Assembly: GCF_023559245.1 (NCBI RefSeq) | Contig: NZ_CP097462.1 | Span: forward strand, 806,001-870,000 | DNA: 64,000 nucleotides | Source of the DNA: Sphingomonas sp. KRR8 | GTDB taxonomy: Bacteria > Pseudomonadota > Alphaproteobacteria > Sphingomonadales > Sphingomonadaceae | Direction: 5' to 3' | Shown here: piece by piece, positions 48,022 to 57,225 of the stretch | Numbering within the stretch: position 1 is the stretch's first letter | Layout of the letters: each line of letters opens with the position of its first letter | Position numbers and translations under genes: made by a program | The notes under the pieces: generated by a model | Databases searched by the model: none | What the model was told of the DNA's origin: nothing | Seen by the model: only the letters and a program-made list of their open reading frames with translations

Positions 48022-48732
48022 ATGATTGCTGCGACTGCGGCATCGCTCGATGCGCGTACCGCTTCTGTTTGCCGCCTCGCAGCCGCCGTATATGCCTGTA
48101 GGCGTGATTCGACGGGGTTTGAATTGACGGCAAGCGACGACGAGAGGGAGGAGCTCCTCCGTTCCATTCGCCTCTCCCCGATCGCGTCGATCGTCACCGA
48201 TCCAAGGCTCGACGACAATCCCATCATCGCGGTCAAGAAGACGTTCGAGCAACTTACCGGCTACACGGAAGAGGAACTCGTCGGACGCAATTGCCGCGTC
48301 CTTGCCGGGCCGGAGACAGAACGTGCGCAGTCCGACGTTCTGAGCCGCGCCATTGCGACGGCAACACCGCAGGTGGTTGAACTGACCAACTATCGCAAGG
48401 ACGGCAGCAAGTTCCTGAACGCCGTCATGGTCGCCCCGATCTTCGATGAGGCGGGAGAAGTGGCGTTCTTCGTAGGGAGCCAGATGGAGGTGGATGGGCG
48501 CAAGGCGGACGCCGTTCGCGCGGCCGCCAGCCAAAGGATCGCGGGCCTGACAGCACAGCAGAAGGCGGTGCTTCGCCTGATGGCGCTGGGCCGTCGCAAC
48601 CGGCAGATCGGAGAGGAACTCGGCTTGACCGAGAAGAGAAGGGCTACGCCGAAGACGAGGTGCTGGGGCGGCATTTCTCGCTTTTCTATACGGCCGAGGA
48701 CCAATCGGCCGGTGCGGCGGAAGCGGCGCTGA
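48022..48732 (+). CDS. LOV-domain photoreceptor with truncated LuxR-type HTH (broken at 3' end)
   Basis: Residues about 48-160 form a LOV domain. The flavin-adduct Cys91 lies in GRNCRVLAGPETE, NYRKDGSKFLNAVMVAPI follows, and the Gln of FFVGSQ is kept, so blue-light sensing is expected. An HTH of the LuxR/GerE type begins at about 173 (IAGLTAQQKAVLRLMALGRRNRQIGEELGLTEK) but stops at residue 205, just where the recognition helix should continue. The last 31 residues (RRATPKTRCWGG...) are Arg-rich and read the kinase gene in the wrong frame. The intact form would resemble EL222 of Erythrobacter. TTG at 48124 is an alternative start. Confidence 0.75.
   Translation: MIAATAASLDARTASVCRLAAAVYACRRDSTGFELTASDDEREELLRSIRLSPIASIVTDPRLDDNPIIAVKKTFEQLTGYTEEELVGRNCRVLAGPETERAQSDVLSRAIATATPQVVELTNYRKDGSKFLNAVMVAPIFDEAGEVAFFVGSQMEVDGRKADAVRAAASQRIAGLTAQQKAVLRLMALGRRNRQIGEELGLTEKRRATPKTRCWGGISRFSIRPRTNRPVRRKRR
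48631..48642 (+). other. Probable deletion junction joining LOV-HTH and histidine-kinase genes
   Basis: Homology to LuxR-type HTH ends at LTEK (nt 48636) in one frame and homology to a PAS domain begins at GYAEDE (nt 48642) in another. The repeat-like GAGAAGAGAAG lies at the joint. An internal deletion of the HTH end, the intergenic region and the PAS start explains this; a local assembly collapse is the alternative. Confidence 0.6.
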
Positions 48733-50078
48733 AGACAGCGCTCCACCAGGGCAAGTTCGAGGCCGAAGCCCAGCGGGTGCGCAAGGACGGATCGCTCTTC
48801 TGGGCGCATGTCGTGATCGACCCCATCTACGATGAGGCGGGCGAGCATATCGGATTCGCGAAGATCACGCGCGATATCAGCGAGCGGAAGCAGGCGGAGC
48901 AGCAACTGCGGCAAGCTCAGGAAGAGCTGCTGCAATCACAGAAGCTGCAGGCACTGGGCGAACTCGCCGGAGGAATCGCGCACGACTTCAACAACCTGAT
49001 GACGGTCATGCGCGGCTCGGCCGACTTCATGCTGAGGCAGCCGGACCTGCCGGTGGAAAGGCGGAACCGGTACCTGAGCGTGATGCTCGAGACGGCGGAG
49101 CGCGCCACCAGCCTCACCTCGCAGCTCCTCGCATTTGCCAGGCGCCAGCCCCTCGAGCCCGAGGTGATCGACCTCAGCGTTCGGCTGGATGCCCTGGGAG
49201 AGATGCTGCAACGTTCCCTTGGTAGCCTTTACCTGCTGGACCTCGACCTTGCTCCCGGGCTGTGGTCGGTGGAAATTGATCCAGCCGGCCTTGAAGCAGC
49301 CTTGCTGAACGCGGTGGTCAACGCGCGCGACGCCATGCCCGATGGCGGAAAGATCACCATCTCGACCCGCAATGTCAGTGGGCCGAAGGGAGACGGCGTC
49401 CTGCTGTCAATCCGTGACACCGGAGAAGGCATCCCGCCCGAAACGCTGGAGCGGGTTTTCGAGCCGTTCTTCACCACCAAGGCCACCGGCAAGGGAACGG
49501 GGCTCGGGCTTTCCCAATTCCACGGTTACGCTGTCCAATCGGGGGCCACGGCCAATATCGAATCCGAAGTCAGCAAAGGCACTCTGGTTGAACTTTGGCT
49601 TCCCCGAAGCACGAAGCAGCGGCCAAAACAGCATCATCTCGAGATCGAGGCCTCGATACCTTACGGGCTGCGGGTCTTGCTGGTCGAGGATAGCGATCAT
49701 GTTCGCTATTTCGCGCGGCAGTTGCTCGAGGATCTTGGCTGCAAGGTCACCCAGGCGGCGGACGGTCCTGAAGCACTGGAGCGCTTCTCGACCGAAGCCA
49801 TCGACCTGGTGTTCTCGGACATCGTGATGCCGGGAATGAGCGGCCTCGAACTGGCGAAGCGCATTACCGAGATCGCTGGAAACGTTCCGGTCCTGCTGGC
49901 GAGCGGTTACAGCAGCAAGCAATTCATTCCAAAGGACGAGCGCGAGTTTCCCATTCTGCGAAAGCCCTACAAGCTCGAGACACTTGCAGCCGGGATCAAC
50001 CAGCTCATCAGTCCGACTTCCAACGGCGCACAACAGCAGAGCAGCACGAACGGTGACCTGCAGGGGTCGTCCGCCTAG
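48660..50078 (+). CDS. Hybrid sensor histidine kinase, N-terminally truncated PAS
   Basis: These 472 residues begin inside a PAS domain (homology starts at GYAEDEVLGRHFSLFYTAEDQ, nt 48642), run through its end (RDISERKQAE), a HisKA domain with H108 in GELAGGIAHDFNN, an HATPase domain (NAVVNARDAM, DTGEGIPPE, GKGTGLGLS), and a receiver with Asp in LVFSDIVMPG. The first half of the PAS domain, ending in an AERIKGY-like stretch in relatives, is missing. Only a GTG at 48660 could start it. Whether it is still made is unclear. Confidence 0.78.
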   Translation: MLGRHFSLFYTAEDQSAGAAEAALKTALHQGKFEAEAQRVRKDGSLFWAHVVIDPIYDEAGEHIGFAKITRDISERKQAEQQLRQAQEELLQSQKLQALGELAGGIAHDFNNLMTVMRGSADFMLRQPDLPVERRNRYLSVMLETAERATSLTSQLLAFARRQPLEPEVIDLSVRLDALGEMLQRSLGSLYLLDLDLAPGLWSVEIDPAGLEAALLNAVVNARDAMPDGGKITISTRNVSGPKGDGVLLSIRDTGEGIPPETLERVFEPFFTTKATGKGTGLGLSQFHGYAVQSGATANIESEVSKGTLVELWLPRSTKQRPKQHHLEIEASIPYGLRVLLVEDSDHVRYFARQLLEDLGCKVTQAADGPEALERFSTEAIDLVFSDIVMPGMSGLELAKRITEIAGNVPVLLASGYSSKQFIPKDEREFPILRKPYKLETLAAGINQLISPTSNGAQQQSSTNGDLQGSSA

Positions 50079-50105
50079 GACGCACAACTGCTGCTTCGAG
50101 CGCTC

Positions 50106-51038
50106 CTACAAAAGGTTCAGCGGCAGCCTCAGGTAGCTCACTCCATTGGTGTCAGGCTCCGGCACGCGCCCTCCCCGGATGTTCACCTGCAACGAGGGCA
50201 GGATCAGCTTGGGCATCGAAAGCGTTGCATCGCGCTTCGTGCGCATGGCGACGAACTCTTCCTCGGTAATCCCATCGGAAAGGTGGACGTTGCCCGAGCG
50301 CTCGGCGGCGATGGTGGTTTCCCACGCATATTCATCGCGGCCAGGCGCCTTATAGTCGTGGCAGAGGAAGACGCGGGAGGCATCGGGCAGCTGCATCAGC
50401 CGCTTGACCGATCGATAAAGGTCGCGGGCGTCGCCGCCGGGGAAATCGGTCCTGGCCGAGCCGTAGTCGGGCATGAACATGGTATCGCCGACAAACACCG
50501 CGTCGCCCACCACATAGGCAATGTCGGCGGGTGTATGGCCCGGTACGTGCAAGGCGACGAGCGTGAGGTCACCGAGTTCCAGCGTGTCGCCGTCCGTCAG
50601 CAGGCGATCGAATTGCGATCCGTCCCGTGCGAACTCGGCCCCCTCGTTGAAGACCTTGCCGAACACGCCCTGGATGGCGACGATCTCCCGCCCGATCGCG
50701 ATGCTCCCGCCAAGCTTTTCCTGGAGGTATGAGGCGGCGGACAGATGATCCGCATGAGCATGCGTTTCGAGTACCCAGTCGACGCTGAGCCCGGCCTCGC
50801 TGAGGTAGGCGATGATCTCGTCGGCGCTTCTCGAACTGGTGCGACCCGATGCCTGATCGAAGTTCCAGACGCTGTCGATGATGGCCGCGCGACCGGTTGC
50901 CGGATCACTCACGACGTGGCTCGCGGTGAACGTCTGCTCGTCGAAGAACGTGCGCACCTGCGGCGCCTGAAGCCGACCGTCGGTGACGGCATCCACTTGC
51001 GCGGCAGCGGCCCGGAGAGGGACATCCATGTCGTGCAT
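50106..51038 (-). CDS. MBL-fold metallo-hydrolase (persulfide dioxygenase/Blh-like)
   Basis: This 310-residue protein has the metal motif THAHADHLSAASYL (HxHxDH), a further His in HVPGHTPADIAY, an Asp in FVGDTMFMPDYGSARTDFPGGDA and His in FLCHDYKAPGR. The pattern YGSARTDFPGGD is shared with ETHE1/Blh persulfide dioxygenases and related glyoxalase II-like enzymes. No rhodanese or BigR regulator is nearby, so sulfur oxidation is inferred, not shown. The ATG at 51038 has GGGAGG eight bases upstream; earlier codons run into tRNA-Gln. Confidence 0.9.
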   Translation of the reverse strand: MHDMDVPLRAAAAQVDAVTDGRLQAPQVRTFFDEQTFTASHVVSDPATGRAAIIDSVWNFDQASGRTSSRSADEIIAYLSEAGLSVDWVLETHAHADHLSAASYLQEKLGGSIAIGREIVAIQGVFGKVFNEGAEFARDGSQFDRLLTDGDTLELGDLTLVALHVPGHTPADIAYVVGDAVFVGDTMFMPDYGSARTDFPGGDARDLYRSVKRLMQLPDASRVFLCHDYKAPGRDEYAWETTIAAERSGNVHLSDGITEEEFVAMRTKRDATLSMPKLILPSLQVNIRGGRVPEPDTNGVSYLRLPLNLL

Positions 51039-51217
51039 CGAATTACCTCCCGCCCCGAGGGAATGCTGCTTCTCTAATGCAAAGGCAGACCGCCTGCCAG
51101 CGGATGGCTTGCGACGCTGGTGGGCAAGAGAACCGAAGGATTTTCCTTTGCCTTTCCCTGCAGGCGGAGGCCTGAGGCGAAGGGTCCAGGTGCGGGCGCA
51201 GTTTTCCACGTGAGATC

Positions 51218-51292
51218 TGGCTGGGGCGGCAGGATTCGAACCTGCGAATGCCGGTACCAAAAACCGGTGCCTTACCACTTGGCGACGCCCCA
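51218..51292 (-). tRNA. tRNA-Gln (anticodon UUG)
   Basis: The minus strand folds as a full cloverleaf. The acceptor TGGGGCG pairs with CGCCCCA, the D arm is GCCAAGTGGTAAGGC, and the anticodon stem CCGGT/ACCGG holds the loop TTTTGGT with TTG at positions 34-36. The T arm GCAGG-TTCGAAT-CCTGC and a genomically encoded CCA follow discriminator G. It reads CAA/CAG codons. Confidence 0.96.
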
Positions 51293-51304
51293 GCAGCCGG
51301 CGCG

Positions 51305-51332
51305 CTTATAGACTGGCGGTGGCGCTCCTCAA
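51305..51332 (-). promoter_or_regulatory. Sigma-70-type promoter of tRNA-Gln
   Basis: On the minus strand TTGAGG (51332-51327) and TATAAG (51310-51305) are 16 bp apart, and the mature tRNA begins 12 nt after the -10. Match to consensus is good for this GC-rich sequence. It occupies the 40-bp gap after the GGDEF-EAL gene. Confidence 0.65.
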
Positions 51333-51335
51333 GGG

Positions 51336-53723
51336 CTAAGCGCGGGCAATCCGACGTCGTTGTGATCCGCTCGGCAAATCCGGGAGCACGAGCACGTGCT
51401 GGTCGGCGGCGAGCGGCCGGCCGAAATGGAAGCCCTGCAGCTGGTCACAGCCCATTTTCTCGAAGAGGAGCGCCTGGGCAGCGGTCTCGATGCCCTCCGC
51501 CGTGACGTCGCAGCGCATGGCCCGGCCAAGCGCGATCACCGCTTCGACAATGGCGCGGGCATCGCTCCTGCCCTCGCCCGCTCCAGCGACGAAGCTGCGG
51601 TCGATCTTGATCTTGCTGAACTCACCGCGGGCGAGTGATTTCAACGAGCTATAGCCCATACCAAAGTCGTCGAGCACGAGCTGGATGCCAACGGCGCGAA
51701 GTCGCGCCAGCGTGTGGCGGGTGGCCTCGTCATCGGCGAGAAAGACGCTCTCCGTCACTTCCAGTTCGAGCCGTTCGGGCGCCAGGCCGCTGACCGCAAG
51801 GGCGTTGACGACGGTTCCAACCAGGTCGCCGCCGGTCAGCTGGACCGCCGACACGTTGACGGCAAGCCGGGCCTCATCCTTCCAGCTGGCAGCCTCGCGG
51901 CAGGCTTCGCGCACCACCCAATTGCCGACCTGGCTGATCAGCCCGGTATCCTCGATCACCGGGATGAAGAGATCGGGCGGGATGTCGCCTCGTTCGGGAT
52001 GGCTCCACCGAAGAAGAGCCTCACGACCAACGATCCGGTGGCTGCCAGCCTCCACGATGGGCTGGTAGGCGAGGCTCAGTTCGCCGCTCTGAAGCGCCAC
52101 CCGCAAGTCACGCTCGAGTTCGCGCTGGGCCTTGGCGCGCTCCGCCATGGCGGGTTCGAAGAAGTGACAGCGTCCTCGCCCCGCGGCCTTCGCGCTGTAC
52201 AGGGCGAGGTCCGCGTTGCGGGTGAGGGTGCCCTCGGTCATGCCGTCGTCCGGCGCGAGCGCAATCCCGACCGTGGCGCCGATGGTGAGGTCGGCGCTGC
52301 CCACCGCGAACGGCTGCGACAAAGCGGCAATGACGCGCTCGGCAAGCGCGCTTACGTCTGACCGATCGGTCATTCCCGAGGCAACAATCGCGAATTCATC
52401 GCCGCCGAGCCGGCCCACTTCGGCGTCGCCCACCACCAGCGCAAGCCGGCCGGCGGCTGCCGCGAGCAGCTGGTCGCCAAGGGCATGGCCAAGCGTGTCG
52501 TTGACCAGCTTGAACCGGTCCAGATCGAGCAACAGCAACGCGCAGCCGCCACGGCCCGAACGCTCCTGAAGCAGGGATTCCTCGATGAGTTCGCGGATCA
52601 GCAGCCGATTGGGCAGGCCGGTCAGCGGATCGTGGCGGGCGGCCCGGATCGAGTTGCGGCCGGTGCGCCGGGAACGGGTGACGTCCGAGCCCACTCCACG
52701 CCAGCCGGTGATCTTTCCGTCCGGGCCGAGCAGTGGCTGACCGGAGAAGATCCACCAGGAGCGGCCGCCCCGCACGGGCACCGCAATCTCGCGAAAGGCG
52801 TTGCCCTCCGCCAGCGCATCGAACAGTTGCCGCATGCCGCGTGAGACGCTGCGCGCGTCACCCCTGGGGTCAAGCAACTGACGCACATCGCCGCCGATCA
52901 GGCGCTCGACCGGCTGGCCCGAGCTGTTGATGAAGGCCGACGACATGTGTCGCATGCAGAGATTGGGATCGAGCTCCCACAGCCAGTCGCTGCCGCTCGC
53001 CTCGAACTGGCGAAGGAGCGCGATCATGGCGGCCTGCTCCTCCACCTCCAGCCGGGCCCGAAGATGGCCCACGAACTGCCGCGCGTTCCAGATGATGGTG
53101 TAGGCGAGCGCTCCGCCGAACAAGAGGACGAGGCCGATGAGAAGGACATAGCCGGCCAGGATGAGCGCCCCGATCGCCGCGGTGCTGACGATCAGCACGT
53201 AGGTGAGCGCCGCCGGAGGCACCGTCGACAGGGTGACGCTGGCACCGCTGGCCAGTCCGAACAGCATCAGTGCAATGAGGATCTTGTCCTCATCGCCGGA
53301 CATGCCGAACCAGACGGATGCGGGCACCGCCCACAAGACCGACAGCATGAGGATGGGCGGCATGATGGTATGGACGCTCGACGGCTTGCGAGCGGCATAG
53401 GCAGGGTCATGGCGGAGCCGCCAGGCACGGAACAGGCGTTGGGAGCACAGGCCGGCGAAGAGCGCCAGCCAGGCAACCAGCTGCCAATGCGGCACGTCCG
53501 TCCACAAGGATGCAACGATTGTCACCGCCGCGACCAGATTGGCACCGACGGTCAGCGGCACCATGGCGATGAGGGCGGCGACCTGCTCTACCTGGACTTC
53601 GCGGCCAGTGGCGTCAGTGGGCGGCGACAGCAGGAAGAGCTGATCCACCGGGATTTCGGCAGCCAGGCGGTCGAACCGCGGTCGCTCGCCGCCATTCACC
53701 AGCATTTTACGCCCGGTGCCCAT
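51336..53723 (-). CDS. Membrane GGDEF-EAL bifunctional cyclic-di-GMP enzyme with PAS domain
   Basis: The 795 residues begin with about five or six membrane helices (about 45-215), then a PAS domain (about 230-355, ending GWRGVGSDVTRSRR). A GGDEF domain with intact RLGGDEF follows (about 365-525), then an EAL domain with REALLRW, VNVSAVQ, LEVTESV, LDDFGMGYS, IKIDRSF and AEGIET (about 545-785). Both cyclase and phosphodiesterase sites look intact, so net activity cannot be predicted. It stands alone upstream of tRNA-Gln. Confidence 0.94.
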   Translation of the reverse strand: MGTGRKMLVNGGERPRFDRLAAEIPVDQLFLLSPPTDATGREVQVEQVAALIAMVPLTVGANLVAAVTIVASLWTDVPHWQLVAWLALFAGLCSQRLFRAWRLRHDPAYAARKPSSVHTIMPPILMLSVLWAVPASVWFGMSGDEDKILIALMLFGLASGASVTLSTVPPAALTYVLIVSTAAIGALILAGYVLLIGLVLLFGGALAYTIIWNARQFVGHLRARLEVEEQAAMIALLRQFEASGSDWLWELDPNLCMRHMSSAFINSSGQPVERLIGGDVRQLLDPRGDARSVSRGMRQLFDALAEGNAFREIAVPVRGGRSWWIFSGQPLLGPDGKITGWRGVGSDVTRSRRTGRNSIRAARHDPLTGLPNRLLIRELIEESLLQERSGRGGCALLLLDLDRFKLVNDTLGHALGDQLLAAAAGRLALVVGDAEVGRLGGDEFAIVASGMTDRSDVSALAERVIAALSQPFAVGSADLTIGATVGIALAPDDGMTEGTLTRNADLALYSAKAAGRGRCHFFEPAMAERAKAQRELERDLRVALQSGELSLAYQPIVEAGSHRIVGREALLRWSHPERGDIPPDLFIPVIEDTGLISQVGNWVVREACREAASWKDEARLAVNVSAVQLTGGDLVGTVVNALAVSGLAPERLELEVTESVFLADDEATRHTLARLRAVGIQLVLDDFGMGYSSLKSLARGEFSKIKIDRSFVAGAGEGRSDARAIVEAVIALGRAMRCDVTAEGIETAAQALLFEKMGCDQLQGFHFGRPLAADQHVLVLPDLPSGSQRRRIARA

Positions 53724-53786
53724 TGCCGCCAGCTAAGTGCTGACCGGCAAAGATTGGGTAAAGAACGCGCCGGGCGAGTGGCTTCA

Positions 53787-55382
53787 TCAATCGAGCGGCT
53801 TATGGTGCGTTTCGGTAAGCCAGACAGCGCTGACTACGAACGCCAGGACGACCACGGCAATCGTGTACCAAAGACCGGCATAGGCATCCCCTGTCCGCAC
53901 AACGATATATTGGGAGATCAGGGGTAGAAAGCCCCCAAAGTAGCCCGAGCCGATGTGATAGGGCACCGACATGCTGGTGTAGCGGATGCGCGCTGGAAAC
54001 ATTTCCACCAGGATCGCGGCGACCTGGCCATAGGTCATGGCCGACAAGGCAACCATGACGGCCACGGCCAGGATAATCTTCCACGGCTGCTTCTCGGCCG
54101 GATCGGCCTTGTCGGGGTAGCCCGCGGCGACCAGCGCCGCGGTGTAGGAAGCCTGGTCGAAACCGGCGATCCGCTGCTTCCCGACGGTGAGCGCGACATC
54201 GGCGGCATCAGCCTTGCGATAGCTCACCCCGCGCTTGGATAGGTAGTTGAGCGCCTGAGAACACGGCGTGGTGTGCTTGCTGGCGAAGACGTTGAATTCA
54301 CAATCGGCGGGGAGTTGCAGTGTGACGGGAGAGCTTGCCGTCGCGCGGCCAAGGGCCGGGTTGGCGCCATCCGCCATCAGGTGGAACATGGGAAACAGCA
54401 GAACCAGCGTCAGGGCATAGCCGAGCAGCAGCAGCTTCTTCCGGCCGACCCGGTCCGACAATGCGCCGAAGCCGACATAGAGCGGAGCGGCGATCATCGC
54501 GCCGGCCGCCATGTAGAGCAGCGCCTCCTCCTCCCCAACCCGGGCAGTGCCCTGGAGGAAGTAGAGGGTTCCGAACTGGCTGGTGTAATAGATGACGGTA
54601 AGGCCGGCGGCGACGCCAAACAGCGCGACCATCACCTTCTTGAGGTTGCCCGGGTAGGTCAGGCTGTCCTTGAACGGATTGCGGCTGGTCTGCCCGGCTT
54701 CCTTCATGGCCTTGAAGACGGGGCTCTCGCTCAGCTTTAGGCGGATGTAGAGCGAGATGGCGAGCATGACGAAGCTGGCGAGGAAGGGCACGCGCCAGCC
54801 CCAGGCGTCGAACGACGCCGAGTCCATGGCGTGCCGGCAGATCAGCACCATGATCAGGCAAAGCAGGAACCCGCCAACCACGCTGACCTGGATCCAGCTG
54901 GTATATTGGCCGCGCTTGTAGGGCGGCGCATGCTCGGCGACGTAGATCGCCGCGCCCCCATATTCACCGCCGAGCGCAAGGCCCTGGATCAGGCGCAGTC
55001 CGACCAGCAGCGCGGGCGCCCACAGGCCGGCCGTCGCGAAGCTGGGCAAGAAGCCGATGGCGCCGGTCGCGCCGCCCATCAGGGTGATGGTGATAAGGAA
55101 GGTGTATTTGCGCCCGACCCGGTCACCGAACCAGCCGAACAGCAATGCGCCTAGCGGGCGTACGCCGAAGCCCGCTCCGAACGCCGCAAGGCTGGCCAGC
55201 GTCGCGGCGGTAGGATTGTCAGCCGGGAAGAACAGCTTACCAAGCAGCGCGGCGAGAATGCCGTAGAGAAAGAAGTCATACCACTCGAACACCGTGCCCA
55301 GCGCCGAGGCGGTGATCACCAGCCGGTCGCGCTTGGGATCGACGACATACTCCGATGCAGCAGGCACGGCGGTGCTGGTCAT
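53787..55382 (-). CDS. MHS-family MFS transporter (ProP-like)
   Basis: This 531-residue inner-membrane symporter has 12 membrane segments. The family marks are GTVFEWYDFFLYG in helix 1, FGWFGDRVGRKYTF after helix 2, LALGGEYGGAAIYVAEHAP and FGALSDRVGRKKLLL. Likely substrates are organic acids, betaine or proline. Between two late helices, roughly residues 350-430, it has a polar insert with two cysteines (LPADCEFNVF ... TTPCSQALNYL) missing from E. coli ProP and probably periplasmic. GGAGAGGGGA precedes the ATG. Confidence 0.92.
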   Translation of the reverse strand: MTSTAVPAASEYVVDPKRDRLVITASALGTVFEWYDFFLYGILAALLGKLFFPADNPTAATLASLAAFGAGFGVRPLGALLFGWFGDRVGRKYTFLITITLMGGATGAIGFLPSFATAGLWAPALLVGLRLIQGLALGGEYGGAAIYVAEHAPPYKRGQYTSWIQVSVVGGFLLCLIMVLICRHAMDSASFDAWGWRVPFLASFVMLAISLYIRLKLSESPVFKAMKEAGQTSRNPFKDSLTYPGNLKKVMVALFGVAAGLTVIYYTSQFGTLYFLQGTARVGEEEALLYMAAGAMIAAPLYVGFGALSDRVGRKKLLLLGYALTLVLLFPMFHLMADGANPALGRATASSPVTLQLPADCEFNVFASKHTTPCSQALNYLSKRGVSYRKADAADVALTVGKQRIAGFDQASYTAALVAAGYPDKADPAEKQPWKIILAVAVMVALSAMTYGQVAAILVEMFPARIRYTSMSVPYHIGSGYFGGFLPLISQYIVVRTGDAYAGLWYTIAVVVLAFVVSAVWLTETHHKPLD

Positions 55383-55437
55383 TTAATCCCCTCTCCTGCC
55401 CAACCTTAAGCCGGACAGGAGCAGGAGCAAGCCTCGT

Positions 55438-56313
55438 TCAAGCCTGGCGGCTGTTGACCAGGTCGTCGTAGTCGCGCTGAAGCTGGCGGGAGAGGTCGCC
55501 GACTTCGAAGTTCCACGGCCCGGCCGACTGGACCAACGTCACTTCGGCCGCGGAGCCGGTCAGGAACATCTGCTGGAAGCTTTCCAGCTCCTCCGGCCAG
55601 ATGGTCCGCACCTCCACCTCGACGCCGCGCTTCTGCGCAAGCTCGATCACCGTCTGGCGGGTGATCCCGTTCAGGAAGCAGTCCGGCGTCGGCGTGATCA
55701 ACTTGCCGTCGCGGATGAAGAAGGCATTGGCGCCGGTCGCCTCCGCCACCTGCCCACGCCAGTCAAACATCAGAGCATCGTCGAAACCGCGGTCGTCGGC
55801 ATGCTGCTTGGACAGGGTCGCGATCATGTAAAGGCCGGCGGCCTTGCTCTCGACGGGCGCCGTGTACGGAGCCGGGCGCCGCCAGGGCGCGATGTCGAGG
55901 CGGATCCCGCGCTGCTGCTTTTCATCGTCGAAATACTTGCCCCAGTGCCAGCAAGCGATGGCGAGGTGCGGTTCGGTTCCCTTCGGATTGACGCCCATCG
56001 ATTCCGACCCACGCCAGGCGACGGGGCGCATGTAGGCGTCCTGCATGTCGTTGGCCTTGAGCACTTCGTTGCAGGCCGCGTCGATCTGATCGACGCTGTA
56101 GGGAATGTCGAAGCCGAGCAGGTTGGCGCTGCGCTTCAGGCGGCGGCTGTGATCGCTGAGGCGGAAGATGCGTCCGCCATAGGCGCGCTGACCCTCGAAA
56201 ACGCTGGAGGCGTAATGCATGGCGTGCGTAAGGATATGCACGTTCGCCTCGCGCCAGGGCACGAGCTTGCCGTCCATCCAGATCCAGCCGTCGCGATCGT
56301 CAAAACCTGCCAT
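55438..56313 (-). CDS. ilvE: Branched-chain amino acid aminotransferase
   Basis: This 291-residue fold-type IV PLP enzyme makes or breaks Leu, Ile and Val with 2-oxoglutarate. It has HAMHYASSVFEGQRAYGG, the PLP lysine in VESKAAGLYM, and EATGANAFFIRDGKLITP...LNGITRQTVI. The ATG at 56313 has GAGGA six bases upstream; the GTG at 56325 is a weaker start. It is the last gene of the run from dxs, 15 bp after proC. Confidence 0.95.
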   Translation of the reverse strand: MAGFDDRDGWIWMDGKLVPWREANVHILTHAMHYASSVFEGQRAYGGRIFRLSDHSRRLKRSANLLGFDIPYSVDQIDAACNEVLKANDMQDAYMRPVAWRGSESMGVNPKGTEPHLAIACWHWGKYFDDEKQQRGIRLDIAPWRRPAPYTAPVESKAAGLYMIATLSKQHADDRGFDDALMFDWRGQVAEATGANAFFIRDGKLITPTPDCFLNGITRQTVIELAQKRGVEVEVRTIWPEELESFQQMFLTGSAAEVTLVQSAGPWNFEVGDLSRQLQRDYDDLVNSRQA

Positions 56314-56340
56314 GCCCGTCCTCACTCCAGAGCGGGCGGC

Positions 56341-57204
56341 TTAGGCGGCGCCCTCGGGCGAATCAATGGCACGGGTGGCGGCGGCCAGCTCGGCCCCTCG
56401 CCGGGTCGCCGCGGCCACCGTGCGCTCAAGAAGCGGGGTCAGTTCGGGCTCGAGTACGGCAAGGCCAGCCGCGGTGGTGCCGTTGGGGCTGCGGACACGC
56501 CGGACAAGCTCGTCCATCGGTGGATTGTCCGTCACCGCCAGCCAGCCGGTACCGAACACGGTTTCGCGAGCAATGGCGAGCGCAAGCGAGGGTTCCAGGC
56601 CGCGATCCTCGGCGGTTTTCGCCAGCGCTTCGATGAAGCGAGCGACATAAGCCGGGCCAGCTCCGCCGATGGAGGCGATTGCTCCAAGCTCTCCCTCGGC
56701 GTTGCAGTCGATGGTCAGGCCAAGGATCATGAAGAACTGCCGAAGCCGCGCGCGGAGGGCGTCATTCGCGTCCGGCATGAAGAGCGCGGTCACGCCCCGC
56801 CGCACGGCCGTGGCGACATTGGGCATGGCGCGGACAATCGCCTGCGCGTTCGGAAACAGATGGCGCAGAGTGGCGGCCTCGGTGCCTGCCAGCAGCGAGA
56901 TGACGGTGGTGTTCGCCGTCACATATGGCGCAATCGACGGCGCGAGTTCGAGCAATTGCTGCGGCTTGAAGCCGAGGATGAGCCACTCCGCGGGGCGCCC
57001 CGCCTCACCCAGGCTCCGCACCGTGCGCAAGCCCGGGACCGGCGTTCCGCTCGGGCGAATGGCGACCGAGTTGCCGAAGTTCACGCCCGCCGAGCGCCAG
57101 CCGGCCACCATCGCCCCGGCCATGTTGCCGCAGCCGACGAACCAGATAGCCGGAGTCAGGACGGCGGATGACGGCTGCTGAGCCGTGACGTTGACCACAC
57201 TCAT
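56341..57204 (-). CDS. proC: Pyrroline-5-carboxylate reductase
   Basis: This 287-residue enzyme makes the last step of proline synthesis with NAD(P)H. The Rossmann glycine motif is IWFVGCGNMAGAMVAGW, the mid-domain has MPNVATAVRRGVTALF, and the dimer helices carry IASIGGAGPAYVARFIEAL and VRSPNGTTAAGLAVLE. The N-terminus is about 15 residues longer than in E. coli. It lies 21 bp after the YbjN-like gene in the same direction. Confidence 0.95.
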   Translation of the reverse strand: MSVVNVTAQQPSSAVLTPAIWFVGCGNMAGAMVAGWRSAGVNFGNSVAIRPSGTPVPGLRTVRSLGEAGRPAEWLILGFKPQQLLELAPSIAPYVTANTTVISLLAGTEAATLRHLFPNAQAIVRAMPNVATAVRRGVTALFMPDANDALRARLRQFFMILGLTIDCNAEGELGAIASIGGAGPAYVARFIEALAKTAEDRGLEPSLALAIARETVFGTGWLAVTDNPPMDELVRRVRSPNGTTAAGLAVLEPELTPLLERTVAAATRRGAELAAATRAIDSPEGAA

Positions 57205-57225
57205 GAAGTAAATGCCCTTGCTTGC

